From Tritrichomonas foetus (lineage: Eukaryota > Parabasalia > Tritrichomonadida > Tritrichomonadidae), in assembly GCA_001839685.1 (NCBI GenBank), contig MLAK01001351.1:1-19131 (forward strand): DNA of 19,131 nucleotides, in the 5' to 3' direction. Positions within the stretch are counted from its first letter, which is position 1. Every line of letters begins with the position of its first letter. The notes under the pieces were generated by a model. The model had not been told where the DNA came from. It saw only the letters and a list, made by a program, of their open reading frames with translations, and searched no databases. Both the position numbers and the translations under genes were made by a program. This document shows, piece after piece, positions 1 to 7,951 of the stretch.

Positions 1-513
1 TTTGGGGGACCACTTTGTAAACCTTTCATATAGGAGGAAATATTACTAAATAACTCATTAGTTGAATCCGAAATCGCTGCTCTTGTTGCTTTAACATGTC
101 AAACTTTACCATTCCCAATTTCAACTGGCTGCTCATTTCTTGTCACCCATTATGTCCCGCTTATTATTCAATTTATCGAATCCGGAGTTGAGTATCTTGA
201 TATATGTAATAAAATAGGATTTTGCTCAACTCAAAGTGGTAACATTGTCAATAAGCGTAGGTTAGAATCTACAAGATATTTTAGTGAAAAAACACGAAAA
301 TATATGTGCCACTATGCAGTTTCTTATTTAAAGGGACAGACTCAAGAAGAACCACCCAATTTTAATCATTCCATTGACCCAATATGCACATCTTTTCCAC
401 ATCCATTAAATTATTCTTGTAAATCTTCATTGAAAACGTTTATTCCTTTGATCATGAAATGGATTGAAGCAGGATATGATGAAGAAGAAATTTGCTCTAA
501 ATTGAAGTATTAA
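1..513 (+). pseudogene. Saposin B-type (SapB) protein, 5' truncated, with in-frame TAG
   Basis: Two tandem SapB-type lipid-interacting domains read in one frame from the window edge to the TAA at 511-513. Domain 1 has Cys at 16-18 and then four more in typical saposin spacing (27 residues from the first to the next); its proline and glycine landmarks fit, and it ends with the pair IC and GFC. Domain 2 starts at the Cys next to the first in-frame ATG (304) and keeps Cys 2 to 5, but lacks the first and the last one. Proteins of this family are secreted or lysosomal lipid-binding or pore-forming proteins; the signal peptide would lie outside the window. A TAG at 31-33 interrupts helix 1 of domain 1, and both sides of it look like saposin. 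The locus is therefore either a pseudogene, a nonsense allele or a sequencing error. A short product starting at 304 would contain only domain 2. Confidence 0.6.
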
Positions 514-642
514 TAATAAATTCATATTCCCAATACTTATTAACATATTATTTATGTATTTATATACTCTCACTTTTTATATATAAAGGATAAAGTTTAC
601 AAATATACTAACATTTATTATGATATAATATTTAAAACGCAC
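514..642. other. Convergent 3' intergenic spacer
   Basis: These are 129 AT-rich bases between two convergent genes. Several TAAA and ATAAA-like words lie just after the stop at 511-513 and could serve as polyadenylation signals (trichomonads use a short TAAA-type signal). I see no other structure. Confidence 0.4.
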
Positions 643-3600
643 TTATGCACTTGCATATATTGGAGCTGTGCATAAATCATCAATATAGTACCTAACTTCT
701 TCATATGTCATGGGTATCTTACCTTTGATGATTTTTTTAACATCATCCGCAAACCATGGCCTGGGATCATTAGAAATTTCTTTAATTTGCCATTTATATA
801 AATTTGGTGTAAATGCTAAACTTACATTTTTACCATCAAAATGTAGCATTGATTTCTTAGGAAATCCAAAATTAATAACCTCAACAAGTTCATTAGTTTG
901 ATAAGTTTTTCTGGCATATCCAGCTAGATTTATTTTATTTTTGGATTTATGAATCGTGACAATAGGTGTGCTATTATAAAACCAGAAAAACAAATCCAAA
1001 TCATCTCTTGTTGCTTCAAGTTGGAAAAAGAATAATCCCTTTATTTCAAAATCTAATAATTGATCATTTGGATTATCCAAAATTTGATCAATATTCAAAA
1101 ACTCAGCAATTTGTAATGAAAAATCATCATAATCGATGCCATTATTCTCATTAGTAAAATGATTCAAGCAATCATGATTATTAAAGTAGTTTCGGCTGTT
1201 AAGGAGGGAATTACGAATATCAAGCAATTCCCGTGCTTTGCCAATACGGTCAATGTATTTGTTATTTTTAATATCAATGCCATCATCAACCAAATAATCA
1301 GTAATGATAAAACATCGTCTACCATTTGATTTTTGTCGCGTTAAATAGCCCTCAAAAAGCGCTTTTTCCATATGTTTAACTTCTATTGGAGAGATTGTTG
1401 CTGTTGTTGTTGAATTTGAAGAAAATAGAGTTAGATTTACTTCACGATATGTATCACTTGATAAAATGTATCTCTTCTTTCCTTTAATAATTAAAAAACA
1501 TTTAATTCCATTTGGAATGAAGCTTGCCATGAATGGAAATCTTGAATTCTTCATTCTTTCAAATGAACTTGGTGTTAAAACAATTTCTTCTGAAAAAGGA
1601 AGATGATTTTCTAGGAAATTGAAATAACCAAGAATTTCATACAAAAAATCTTCGTAAATATCTTTGTTTGGTTCACCAATATCAACGAAAATATCATGAA
1701 TAATTTGTCCATTATGTAAACTATGCAGGTTTGAACCATCGTCTGAATTACTTTCATCAATTTTGGAAAGATTTTGTGAATCCTGAGAACCAAAGAGATT
1801 TAAATGGCTTTGGAGTTCATTGTTTGGATGAAATAATTCTTTTTCAATAATTAGTTTAGGATTGTACTTTGGATCAATGTTTTGGTCTTGCTGCTGTTGA
1901 TTTGGAGATGGAGTGAAAATTGGAGGTGGATGGATTGGAATTCCATTTTTATCTAGTTTCAAGTTGTTTAGGTGACGATTTTCTTGTTCATTTTCCATTA
2001 GTCTTTGCTTGAATGAAGGTATGTCTTCTTGTGATTTTGGTGAATCAATGAACATATTTTCTATTTCCATTGTTGGTAATTTTTTATCAGAATACTTATC
2101 TATTAGTTGTTTTTCATTATTTTCAGTTTCGAAGCTTGATGGTGAATTTTCATGAATATCTAAAATATTTTGATGTGATGGACTATTTTCCATGAAGCGT
2201 GGAGGAGGGGCATCGAGGAAGTCATTATGCGGATTATGGCGATTATCATAACAAGAATTTGATTGTCTTGGAGGAGGAGGAGGAGGAGGAAGTGCACGAT
2301 TATATTCATTTGAATAGTAGTCAGGTGGATCAGGCTGGAAGAAATTTTGCGGAGGAGATGGAGGAGGTTGGCTGTAGAATGGCATTCTGGTTTGTGAAGA
2401 AGGAGGTGGCTGGGGAGGAAGATAATCATAGTAGTTTTGGAAATAATGTTGTTGGTGTAGAGGTGGAGGTGATAGCTGGTAAGACAAGTTAAGGAGGAGG
2501 TGTGGAGGGGGAGGAGGAGGGATGACGCAATAATGGTCGTGGAAGAAAATTTCGTTTGGGTGAGAAGGCAGTGGAGGAGGAGGCATTGGATATGGCTGAT
2601 AGTCGTGTTGGTAATAATCAGGATGAATTTCATTTTGAATGAAAATTTGATGTGGAAGAGGAGGTGACGGTAAAATGAAACCATCAATAAGCTCCCTTTC
2701 AATCCCTGGAGCAATTTCTTCATTTTTATGATATCTTCTAAATTCATGATCATGACTTGGTATTTCATAAGGAATAGGCGACTCTCGTTGTTGAGGTGAT
2801 CGTTGTGATAAATTCTGTGGAGAGTTCTGGGGAGGATATGGTAAGGGAGATTGAAATCTTGAATTGTTTGGTTCATCTTTATGCATTTGCTCAAGTACTG
2901 GATTTGGATGTGATGGTTGCTGAGATGGTGATGGTTCAGGCGACTGATCTAAAATAGCCGACGCTTGTATAGTTGATTGTGGTGGAGTTGGTGCAGGTGA
3001 ACGTTCTCTCATAGGTGGATTAAATGATTTTATTTTTGGCTGTATTGTTGGTGATTTCATGGGTGCGATGGTTGGTGGATTTACAGAAGCATTTATTGAA
3101 GGTGGATTGATAGAAGGTGGATTGCTTGATATATGTGGTGGGCGAACAATTGGAGGAATAACTGGCGGAGAAATTTCTTTTGACAGTTTCTCATTTTTTG
3201 TTTTGGAATTTTCTGTTGATGGAATAGAAGGAGGCAGATTTGATAAACTTATTGTCGATGATTTATCAAGTTGTTCATCTTTTTGTGAAGAACGAAACAT
3301 TTCATTTAGATTGAGTGAGAATTGGCCTTTATTTCTTTCATTTAGGTTTTGTTGTATAGAAATTTCGTTGTTTGCCTGTTTCTGTTTGGAAGGAATTGGC
3401 AAATCTTCTTTTTTGAAATAAATCAATTCTCCAGAGTGTACATACAATTTTTCCAAATTAATTCTAACAGATGGTCCGATTTTGTAATTATTCAATGAAT
3501 TATTTAACAATAATAGAGTTTGATTTAATGATGCGCCTCTTTCATCAATTAACCAGCGAGCGACAACGTAACAGCATAAATCCAATCCACATGATGAAAC

Positions 3601-3888
3601 AATTGCAATTTTGAAGTTTGGACTATCGTTTATGTAAATTTGAGATACAAATATTTTGAATAAAAAAAAATCGGAACTGTCTGGAAAACCGTTCGACGAA
3701 ACAAGAAAATGTTGAGATTTTACATTTTCAGTGGTATAAGAAATTGGCTTGCGGGTGAAAAATGCGATTCGAATATTTTTGGTATTTTCTCCAACGGTTT
3801 TCACGATTGAAGCGCAATCAACACTATTATCGGTCGGAAATGAAATTGGAACGAATGGGGTATGACCGACATTCGTCCCAAAAAACAT
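643..3888 (-). CDS. Capping-enzyme-like pseudoenzyme with proline-rich insert
   Basis: This 1081-residue protein has the layout of a bifunctional animal-type mRNA capping enzyme: an N-terminal cysteine-phosphatase-like RNA triphosphatase (about residues 1-155) and a C-terminal guanylyltransferase with OB fold (about 745-1075). Between them lie about 450 proline-rich disordered residues (215-660) with runs of six and seven prolines. Both catalytic centres look lost. The phosphatase loop HCxxGxxRTG aligns with VSSCGLDLCC (97-106): catalytic Cys becomes Ser98 and Arg becomes Leu104. Guanylyltransferase motif I (KxDG) is IPNG at 791-794, so the GMP-accepting Lys is Ile791. Motif III DGE is FEG (845-847), motif IV DG is KG in IKGLFFF (949-955), motif V LKWK is LFFWF (966-970), and motif VI reads KWQIKEISNDPRPW (1032-1045) with its Arg pair gone. 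The fold assignment is by eye but spans both domains in order. I infer a non-catalytic RNA-, cap- or Pol II CTD-binding role. The start is ATG 3886-3888; I see no clear initiator before it. Confidence 0.85.
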   Translation of the reverse strand: MFFGTNVGHTPFVPISFPTDNSVDCASIVKTVGENTKNIRIAFFTRKPISYTTENVKSQHFLVSSNGFPDSSDFFLFKIFVSQIYINDSPNFKIAIVSSCGLDLCCYVVARWLIDERGASLNQTLLLLNNSLNNYKIGPSVRINLEKLYVHSGELIYFKKEDLPIPSKQKQANNEISIQQNLNERNKGQFSLNLNEMFRSSQKDEQLDKSSTISLSNLPPSIPSTENSKTKNEKLSKEISPPVIPPIVRPPHISSNPPSINPPSINASVNPPTIAPMKSPTIQPKIKSFNPPMRERSPAPTPPQSTIQASAILDQSPEPSPSQQPSHPNPVLEQMHKDEPNNSRFQSPLPYPPQNSPQNLSQRSPQQRESPIPYEIPSHDHEFRRYHKNEEIAPGIERELIDGFILPSPPLPHQIFIQNEIHPDYYQHDYQPYPMPPPPLPSHPNEIFFHDHYCVIPPPPPPHLLLNLSYQLSPPPLHQQHYFQNYYDYLPPQPPPSSQTRMPFYSQPPPSPPQNFFQPDPPDYYSNEYNRALPPPPPPPRQSNSCYDNRHNPHNDFLDAPPPRFMENSPSHQNILDIHENSPSSFETENNEKQLIDKYSDKKLPTMEIENMFIDSPKSQEDIPSFKQRLMENEQENRHLNNLKLDKNGIPIHPPPIFTPSPNQQQQDQNIDPKYNPKLIIEKELFHPNNELQSHLNLFGSQDSQNLSKIDESNSDDGSNLHSLHNGQIIHDIFVDIGEPNKDIYEDFLYEILGYFNFLENHLPFSEEIVLTPSSFERMKNSRFPFMASFIPNGIKCFLIIKGKKRYILSSDTYREVNLTLFSSNSTTTATISPIEVKHMEKALFEGYLTRQKSNGRRCFIITDYLVDDGIDIKNNKYIDRIGKARELLDIRNSLLNSRNYFNNHDCLNHFTNENNGIDYDDFSLQIAEFLNIDQILDNPNDQLLDFEIKGLFFFQLEATRDDLDLFFWFYNSTPIVTIHKSKNKINLAGYARKTYQTNELVEVINFGFPKKSMLHFDGKNVSLAFTPNLYKWQIKEISNDPRPWFADDVKKIIKGKIPMTYEEVRYYIDDLCTAPIYASA
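2270..2290. repeat. (GGA)7 triplet repeat inside the proline-rich coding region
   Basis: Seven GGA triplets on the + strand encode seven consecutive prolines in the minus-strand capping-enzyme-like gene. A second, less regular G-rich tract lies at about 2501-2521. Such tracts vary in length by slippage, and GGA repeats can fold into G-quadruplexes. Confidence 0.8.
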
Positions 3889-4221
3889 AGAGTTTGGTTA
3901 AAGATCAGAGAATGTATCAAAATTCATAAGTTAATTGTTCTTTGAAGATTTTGATGTTTTCACTTTTTAAGAGTAATCAAATTTTGATGTAGTTACATCA
4001 ACTTTATGTGATATTTCCATATTTTTACTCATAAAATAATAAAAATGTGAGAGTTCATACTGGTTACACAATTATTAATATCTAAATTTCCCTGAAAATG
4101 GGTTCATTTTTGGATAATAATTATTTTAGAAAATTGTGACCCTTTTTTCATAGATTATACATTCATGTATGACATTGTGATGTTTTCAATTGACATAGAA
4201 AAGCTTTTATATAAAGTTGGG

Positions 4222-4243
4222 AGATATTTCAATAGAAATATCT
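4222..4243. repeat. Perfect 9-bp inverted repeat with 4-nt loop
   Basis: AGATATTTC and GAAATATCT flank the loop AATA. No T-run of terminator type follows. It stands alone in the long intergenic region and its role is unknown; an AT-rich stem of this size may also arise by chance. Confidence 0.5.
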
Positions 4244-5223
4244 GAAAATGAATATTTATAATTATAATTATGACGTTGATTGTTTAGTTTCAAACAGAAA
4301 ATGTTGTGAAAATAGAATGCTGAAGATTTGACGCCAAAATCATGACAAGGAAAAATCTATGGAATCATTCCATCATCGAAGAAAAGAAAAGTTAGTTAGG
4401 AGCATCATAATTAATACACTGTATGAAGGGATTTTTTCCCCATCAAAATATATGATTTTATAGAAATGAACATTTTCTTTTTTTTTGGTTCACACTTTTT
4501 ATATGAAAAGACATTCTCATTGGAATTATGTGCACTTATTTTGATAAAAGAATCTGTGAAAGTCAAAAAGCTCAATAATGGCGCCATATTTCGAAATATT
4601 ATTTGCGAAGAACTCCTTTTATTCTGTTTTAGCATGATCCAACGAACATAATATTCTCCTGAAATAATGATGAAACATCTAGAAATCTTTTTTAAATTAA
4701 AACGCCCAAAATTAAATGTCCGTTTTTTTCTGACATTATAATCTTCCATAAAACTATTCGAAATGTCATCAATTTTACTCCCAAAATATGTTTATCGAGC
4801 ATTATATTCTTTACTTATCTATATAATATTTTATTTCCTCAAAGATGGATTTACCTGAGGAAGTGGAAAAATCGAATTTCAGAAATAACACGCATATATT
4901 AGTTCCAATTAAGATAATACAAATGATTGTTTCATATGAAATAATGATCTGGAGTTATTTATCGATAATTTCATCACTGAATAATTTTAAGAGCTTTATT
5001 TCAGCTTTTTCAGAATATAAAAGGTAATTGTGAGAAACTCTAAAATTTAATAACTTTATCTTAACTTTTTCATCGCATCACCATTTCAATCCATGTACTG
5101 TAATTTTGAAAGCTTCCCATAAAAAAAACGTCCATCAGTATAAAATTAATTAGGCGAAACCTAAAAAATTGAATGGACCAATATTGGCGAAGCATTGAAT
5201 TAGAATTTTTTGTGATTTAGGTC

Positions 5224-5241
5224 ACCGTTTAAACCGTTTAA
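5224..5241 (+). promoter_or_regulatory. Tandem 9-bp promoter repeat (ACCGTTTAA x2)
   Basis: Two exact, abutting copies of ACCGTTTAA end at the base before the initiator of the repeat-protein gene. Read on the minus strand each copy holds AAACGG, close to a Myb recognition core. I infer a pair of binding sites for a Myb-type regulator spaced about one helical turn apart. Confidence 0.5.
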
Positions 5242-5247
5242 TCACAT
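5242..5247 (+). promoter_or_regulatory. Initiator (Inr) for the repeat-protein gene
   Basis: TCACAT matches the trichomonad initiator TCA-Y-W-W. The presumed +1 is A5244, which gives a 5' UTR of seven bases before ATG 5251. That is typical for trichomonads, where transcription starts just before the ATG. Confidence 0.6.
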
Positions 5248-5250
5248 AAA

Positions 5251-7734
5251 ATGTCAAGATACGGAGGAAATACTTCCAACTATCGATATTCCAACGACAA
5301 GGAAGACCCACTTCTTGCCGGTCAAATCAAGACTGTGCTTGATTATCGAAATGAATTAGGTGGAAAACAAGGAAATTCTGGATTTTCATCGCCTTCCAGA
5401 GGAAGTGCCTCAAACTTCACTCCACACTCAGCAGAATATTATTTAACACATGATGTCTCAGATGAAATCGCAAATTCTCGAACTTGGCACACACCTGATC
5501 CACGCGACGAAGATCCATGCCTCGCCGGCCAAATCAACACTGTAATGGATTATCGAAGTGAATTGCAAGGAAAAACCTCAGCTCGCGCAAGTCCATCTCG
5601 CACGAAAAATAATCCAGCCCCGTCAAGCCCCAGGGTTAGCTCAGCTGCAACATGCTCGCCATCTCGCCGTCAACAATCAACAAATTATTCCTCATCAAGA
5701 GTCCCAGCTGGCAATCCATATCTCGATGATGATTATGTTGAATCCCAACTCGCCAAATCAACACCATGGCATACTCCTGAAGCTTACGAAGAAGATTTAT
5801 GCCTTGCCAATCAAATTAATACAGTTGTTGATTATCGTAATGAACTTCAAAGCAAACAATCAGCTTCTGCCAAATCAAACAGATTCAGAAATTACAGCAG
5901 CCCATCAGCAGGAGGCGCTGATCTTCACGCAAATACTTCAAACCCAAGATTAAATCCATCTTCATATTTCGATGCTCCAGCAAGCTCTCCCGCACGCTAT
6001 TCTGGTGGAAATCCACGCCTCAACCCATCTTACATGTCCGAACCAGCATCGCCGAAGCCATCATACGCTGGCGGCGATCCAAGATTAAATCCATCATATT
6101 TGCTCGATGAACCAGCCAAGAAGCCAACTTACGCCGGTGGGGATCCACGTCTTAACCCATCCTACATGATAGATGATCCTGATCAGAAACCAACATACAA
6201 CGGCCCAGACCCAAGATTGAATCCTTCATACATGATGGATGATCCAGTCCAGAAGCCAACTTACAACGGACCTGATCCGCGCCTCAACCCATCCTACATG
6301 ATGGACGAGCCTGTTCAGAAGCCAACATACAACGGCCCAGACCCGCGTCTCAATCCGTCATACATGATGGACGAGCCAGTCCAGAAGCCAACTTACAACG
6401 GACCTGATCCAAGACTGAATCCAACCTACATGATGGACGAGCAGCCCGATCCAATCCGCCGCACAACCACTGGCAATCCACGCCTCAATCCAACCTACAT
6501 GATGGACGAAGAGGACGATGCCTCCAGATTCCGCGTGAGCAAGAATGCCGGCATACCATGGCACACGCCAGATGCAGCCGATGAAGACCCACGTCTTGCT
6601 GGACAAATCAACACTTTGATAGACTACAGAAACGAACTGAACAGCAAACAAAACTTGAGCGCAAGAGCGAAAGCAAACAAATTCGTAAACTATGGTCAAG
6701 GCGAATATAGTGGAAGCGTGGTGGGCGCCAACGAAGATGCTGCAAACTATCGCACTGGTATGGTTGGCGGTTACACCGGCGAGGACATTGAATGCGAAGG
6801 TGTTCCTTGGCACACACCTGATTACGGCGAAGAAGATTTGTGTCTTGCCAACCAAATCAACGTCATGGTTGATTATAGAAACGAATTAAAGGCTAAACAA
6901 GGAGCTATTTCTCCATCACGTTCGGCCGGTTATCCAACTGGCTATTCGAACGCTTCAGCTGCTGGTTATTCATCACCAGCCGCAAGTGGATACGGCGCAA
7001 GCGGATATGGTGCACCAGAACCAGTTCACGGTGAAAGCGTTCCATGGCACACACCAGACTCAGATGAAGAAGATTTATGTCTTGCTAATCAAATCAACGT
7101 CATGGTTGATTACAAGAATGATCTCAAGGCTAAACAAGCTGCACTCAAACCAAAATCTCGTCAGCCTCAGGCCAGCCCATACCAACGCCCACAACAGCCA
7201 ACACGACACCTCCAATCTTCTCCACAGAAACACCAGCCACAAAGAGCTACTTCAACATACTCAGCACCCGTTTCTCCACGTGCTACAACAGCACAACCAT
7301 CCCGTGTTCAACAACAATCTCCAACAAAAGGTGTTTCCAAATATCCACAACCACAGCATGCTGCAACACAACGAAAGAAGGCTGCACCAGCTTATGCACC
7401 ACGCTCACCACAGCCAGTCCGCCAAGCTGCATCAGTATCTCAACAAAGAGTGGCTCCTGCTCCTGCATCACCACAAGCTTCCCAATACCAGCCAAAGTAT
7501 GCTTCATTCCACCAAAATGCTTCGCAGGTTGGTTACAAGTACACAGCCAAAGAAGACTACTTGGAGAGCGATGACGAATATAACTCCCTTTCAGACTCAC
7601 TCACAGATGATTCTGAGGAAGAATTTGAAAGGAGGTACCGACAGAAGGCTTCAAAGAAGTCCGACGATTCAAAGAAGCTCCACAAGGCTCTTGCCCATCT
7701 TGACAATGCATCAAGAATCCTTGACATGGTGTGA
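5251..7734 (+). CDS. Repeat protein with two nested repeat families, unknown function
   Basis: An 827-residue protein that I do not recognise. It carries two repeat families. The first is a motif of about 23 residues, ED(P/L)xLAxQIN(T/V)xxDYRNEL, present six times (starting at about residues 18, 87, 181, 445, 528 and 607) and preceded by WHTP in copies 2 to 6. The second is an uninterrupted tandem array of about 22 residues with the core DPRLNPSYMMDE, nine copies at 5941-6510, lying between copies 3 and 4 of the first family. The rest is Ser/Pro/Gln-rich disorder with several SPSR sites, then an acidic stretch and a short helical C-terminus (HKALAHLDNASRILDM). No signal peptide or membrane segment is visible. 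GC content is clearly above that of the neighbours, which in trichomonads suggests high expression; with the strong promoter context this points to an abundant structural or cytoskeletal protein, an inference only. AATAAA at 7777-7782 may end the transcript. Confidence 0.9.
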   Translation: MSRYGGNTSNYRYSNDKEDPLLAGQIKTVLDYRNELGGKQGNSGFSSPSRGSASNFTPHSAEYYLTHDVSDEIANSRTWHTPDPRDEDPCLAGQINTVMDYRSELQGKTSARASPSRTKNNPAPSSPRVSSAATCSPSRRQQSTNYSSSRVPAGNPYLDDDYVESQLAKSTPWHTPEAYEEDLCLANQINTVVDYRNELQSKQSASAKSNRFRNYSSPSAGGADLHANTSNPRLNPSSYFDAPASSPARYSGGNPRLNPSYMSEPASPKPSYAGGDPRLNPSYLLDEPAKKPTYAGGDPRLNPSYMIDDPDQKPTYNGPDPRLNPSYMMDDPVQKPTYNGPDPRLNPSYMMDEPVQKPTYNGPDPRLNPSYMMDEPVQKPTYNGPDPRLNPTYMMDEQPDPIRRTTTGNPRLNPTYMMDEEDDASRFRVSKNAGIPWHTPDAADEDPRLAGQINTLIDYRNELNSKQNLSARAKANKFVNYGQGEYSGSVVGANEDAANYRTGMVGGYTGEDIECEGVPWHTPDYGEEDLCLANQINVMVDYRNELKAKQGAISPSRSAGYPTGYSNASAAGYSSPAASGYGASGYGAPEPVHGESVPWHTPDSDEEDLCLANQINVMVDYKNDLKAKQAALKPKSRQPQASPYQRPQQPTRHLQSSPQKHQPQRATSTYSAPVSPRATTAQPSRVQQQSPTKGVSKYPQPQHAATQRKKAAPAYAPRSPQPVRQAASVSQQRVAPAPASPQASQYQPKYASFHQNASQVGYKYTAKEDYLESDDEYNSLSDSLTDDSEEEFERRYRQKASKKSDDSKKLHKALAHLDNASRILDMV
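5941..6510 (+). repeat. 66-bp in-frame tandem repeat array (9 copies, last one partial)
   Basis: Copies start at 5941, 6010, 6076, 6142, 6208, 6274, 6340, 6406 and 6475. Most are 66 bp and two are 69 bp, so the frame is always kept. The central copies (6208-6405) encode nearly identical peptides, whereas the outer ones have diverged. This is the pattern of recent expansion from the middle. Confidence 0.9.
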
Positions 7735-7951
7735 ATAGATTGAAAAGGATTTATTTAATTTTTTAATACTTGAATGAATAAAATTGCTTGAAGGAGAATT
7801 GCTTTTTGACCATCTTTTGGTTTTTTTTTGCAAAAAATTCGAGTTCATCGATAGATTTATCATGATATTAATCAAAAAAACTAGTGGTTATAAAATTAAG
7901 ATTTTCTATCATAATTTACAAAACAAAAACATTACAAATAATGAAATTAAA

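Larger units (their letters stand above)
3889..5250. other. Long divergent intergenic region, no convincing gene
   Basis: About 1.36 kb between divergent genes, unusually long for this window. It is AT-rich with short poly(T) and poly(A) tracts. Open frames of 112 codons (4411-4749, minus) and 60 codons (4845-5027, plus) are present. They have no recognisable domain, no initiator close to the ATG, and a lysine/isoleucine-rich composition expected from random AT-rich DNA. I see no tRNA-like cloverleaf. The supported elements are the hairpin at 4222-4243 and the promoter elements at 5224-5247. Confidence 0.5.

Noticed and set aside
17..33. A mini-intron removing the TAG of the saposin gene
   Set aside because: GT...TAG would span only 17 bases, shorter than any known trichomonad intron, and its removal would break the frame.
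2160..2894. 244-codon open frame on the minus strand inside the capping-enzyme-like gene
   Set aside because: A frame shadow of the proline-rich repeats; the composition is a frame-shifted image of the real gene.
4411..4749. 112-codon minus-strand open frame in the intergenic region
   Set aside because: No domain, Lys/Ile/Phe-rich composition as expected by chance in AT-rich DNA, and no initiator near its ATG.
4845..5027. 60-codon plus-strand open frame
   Set aside because: Short, no recognisable feature, no initiator; one hydrophobic stretch is not enough.
6986..7738. 250-codon plus-strand open frame overlapping the repeat-protein gene
   Set aside because: His/Gln/Asn-rich shadow of the Ser/Pro/Gln-rich coding frame, without its own start context.
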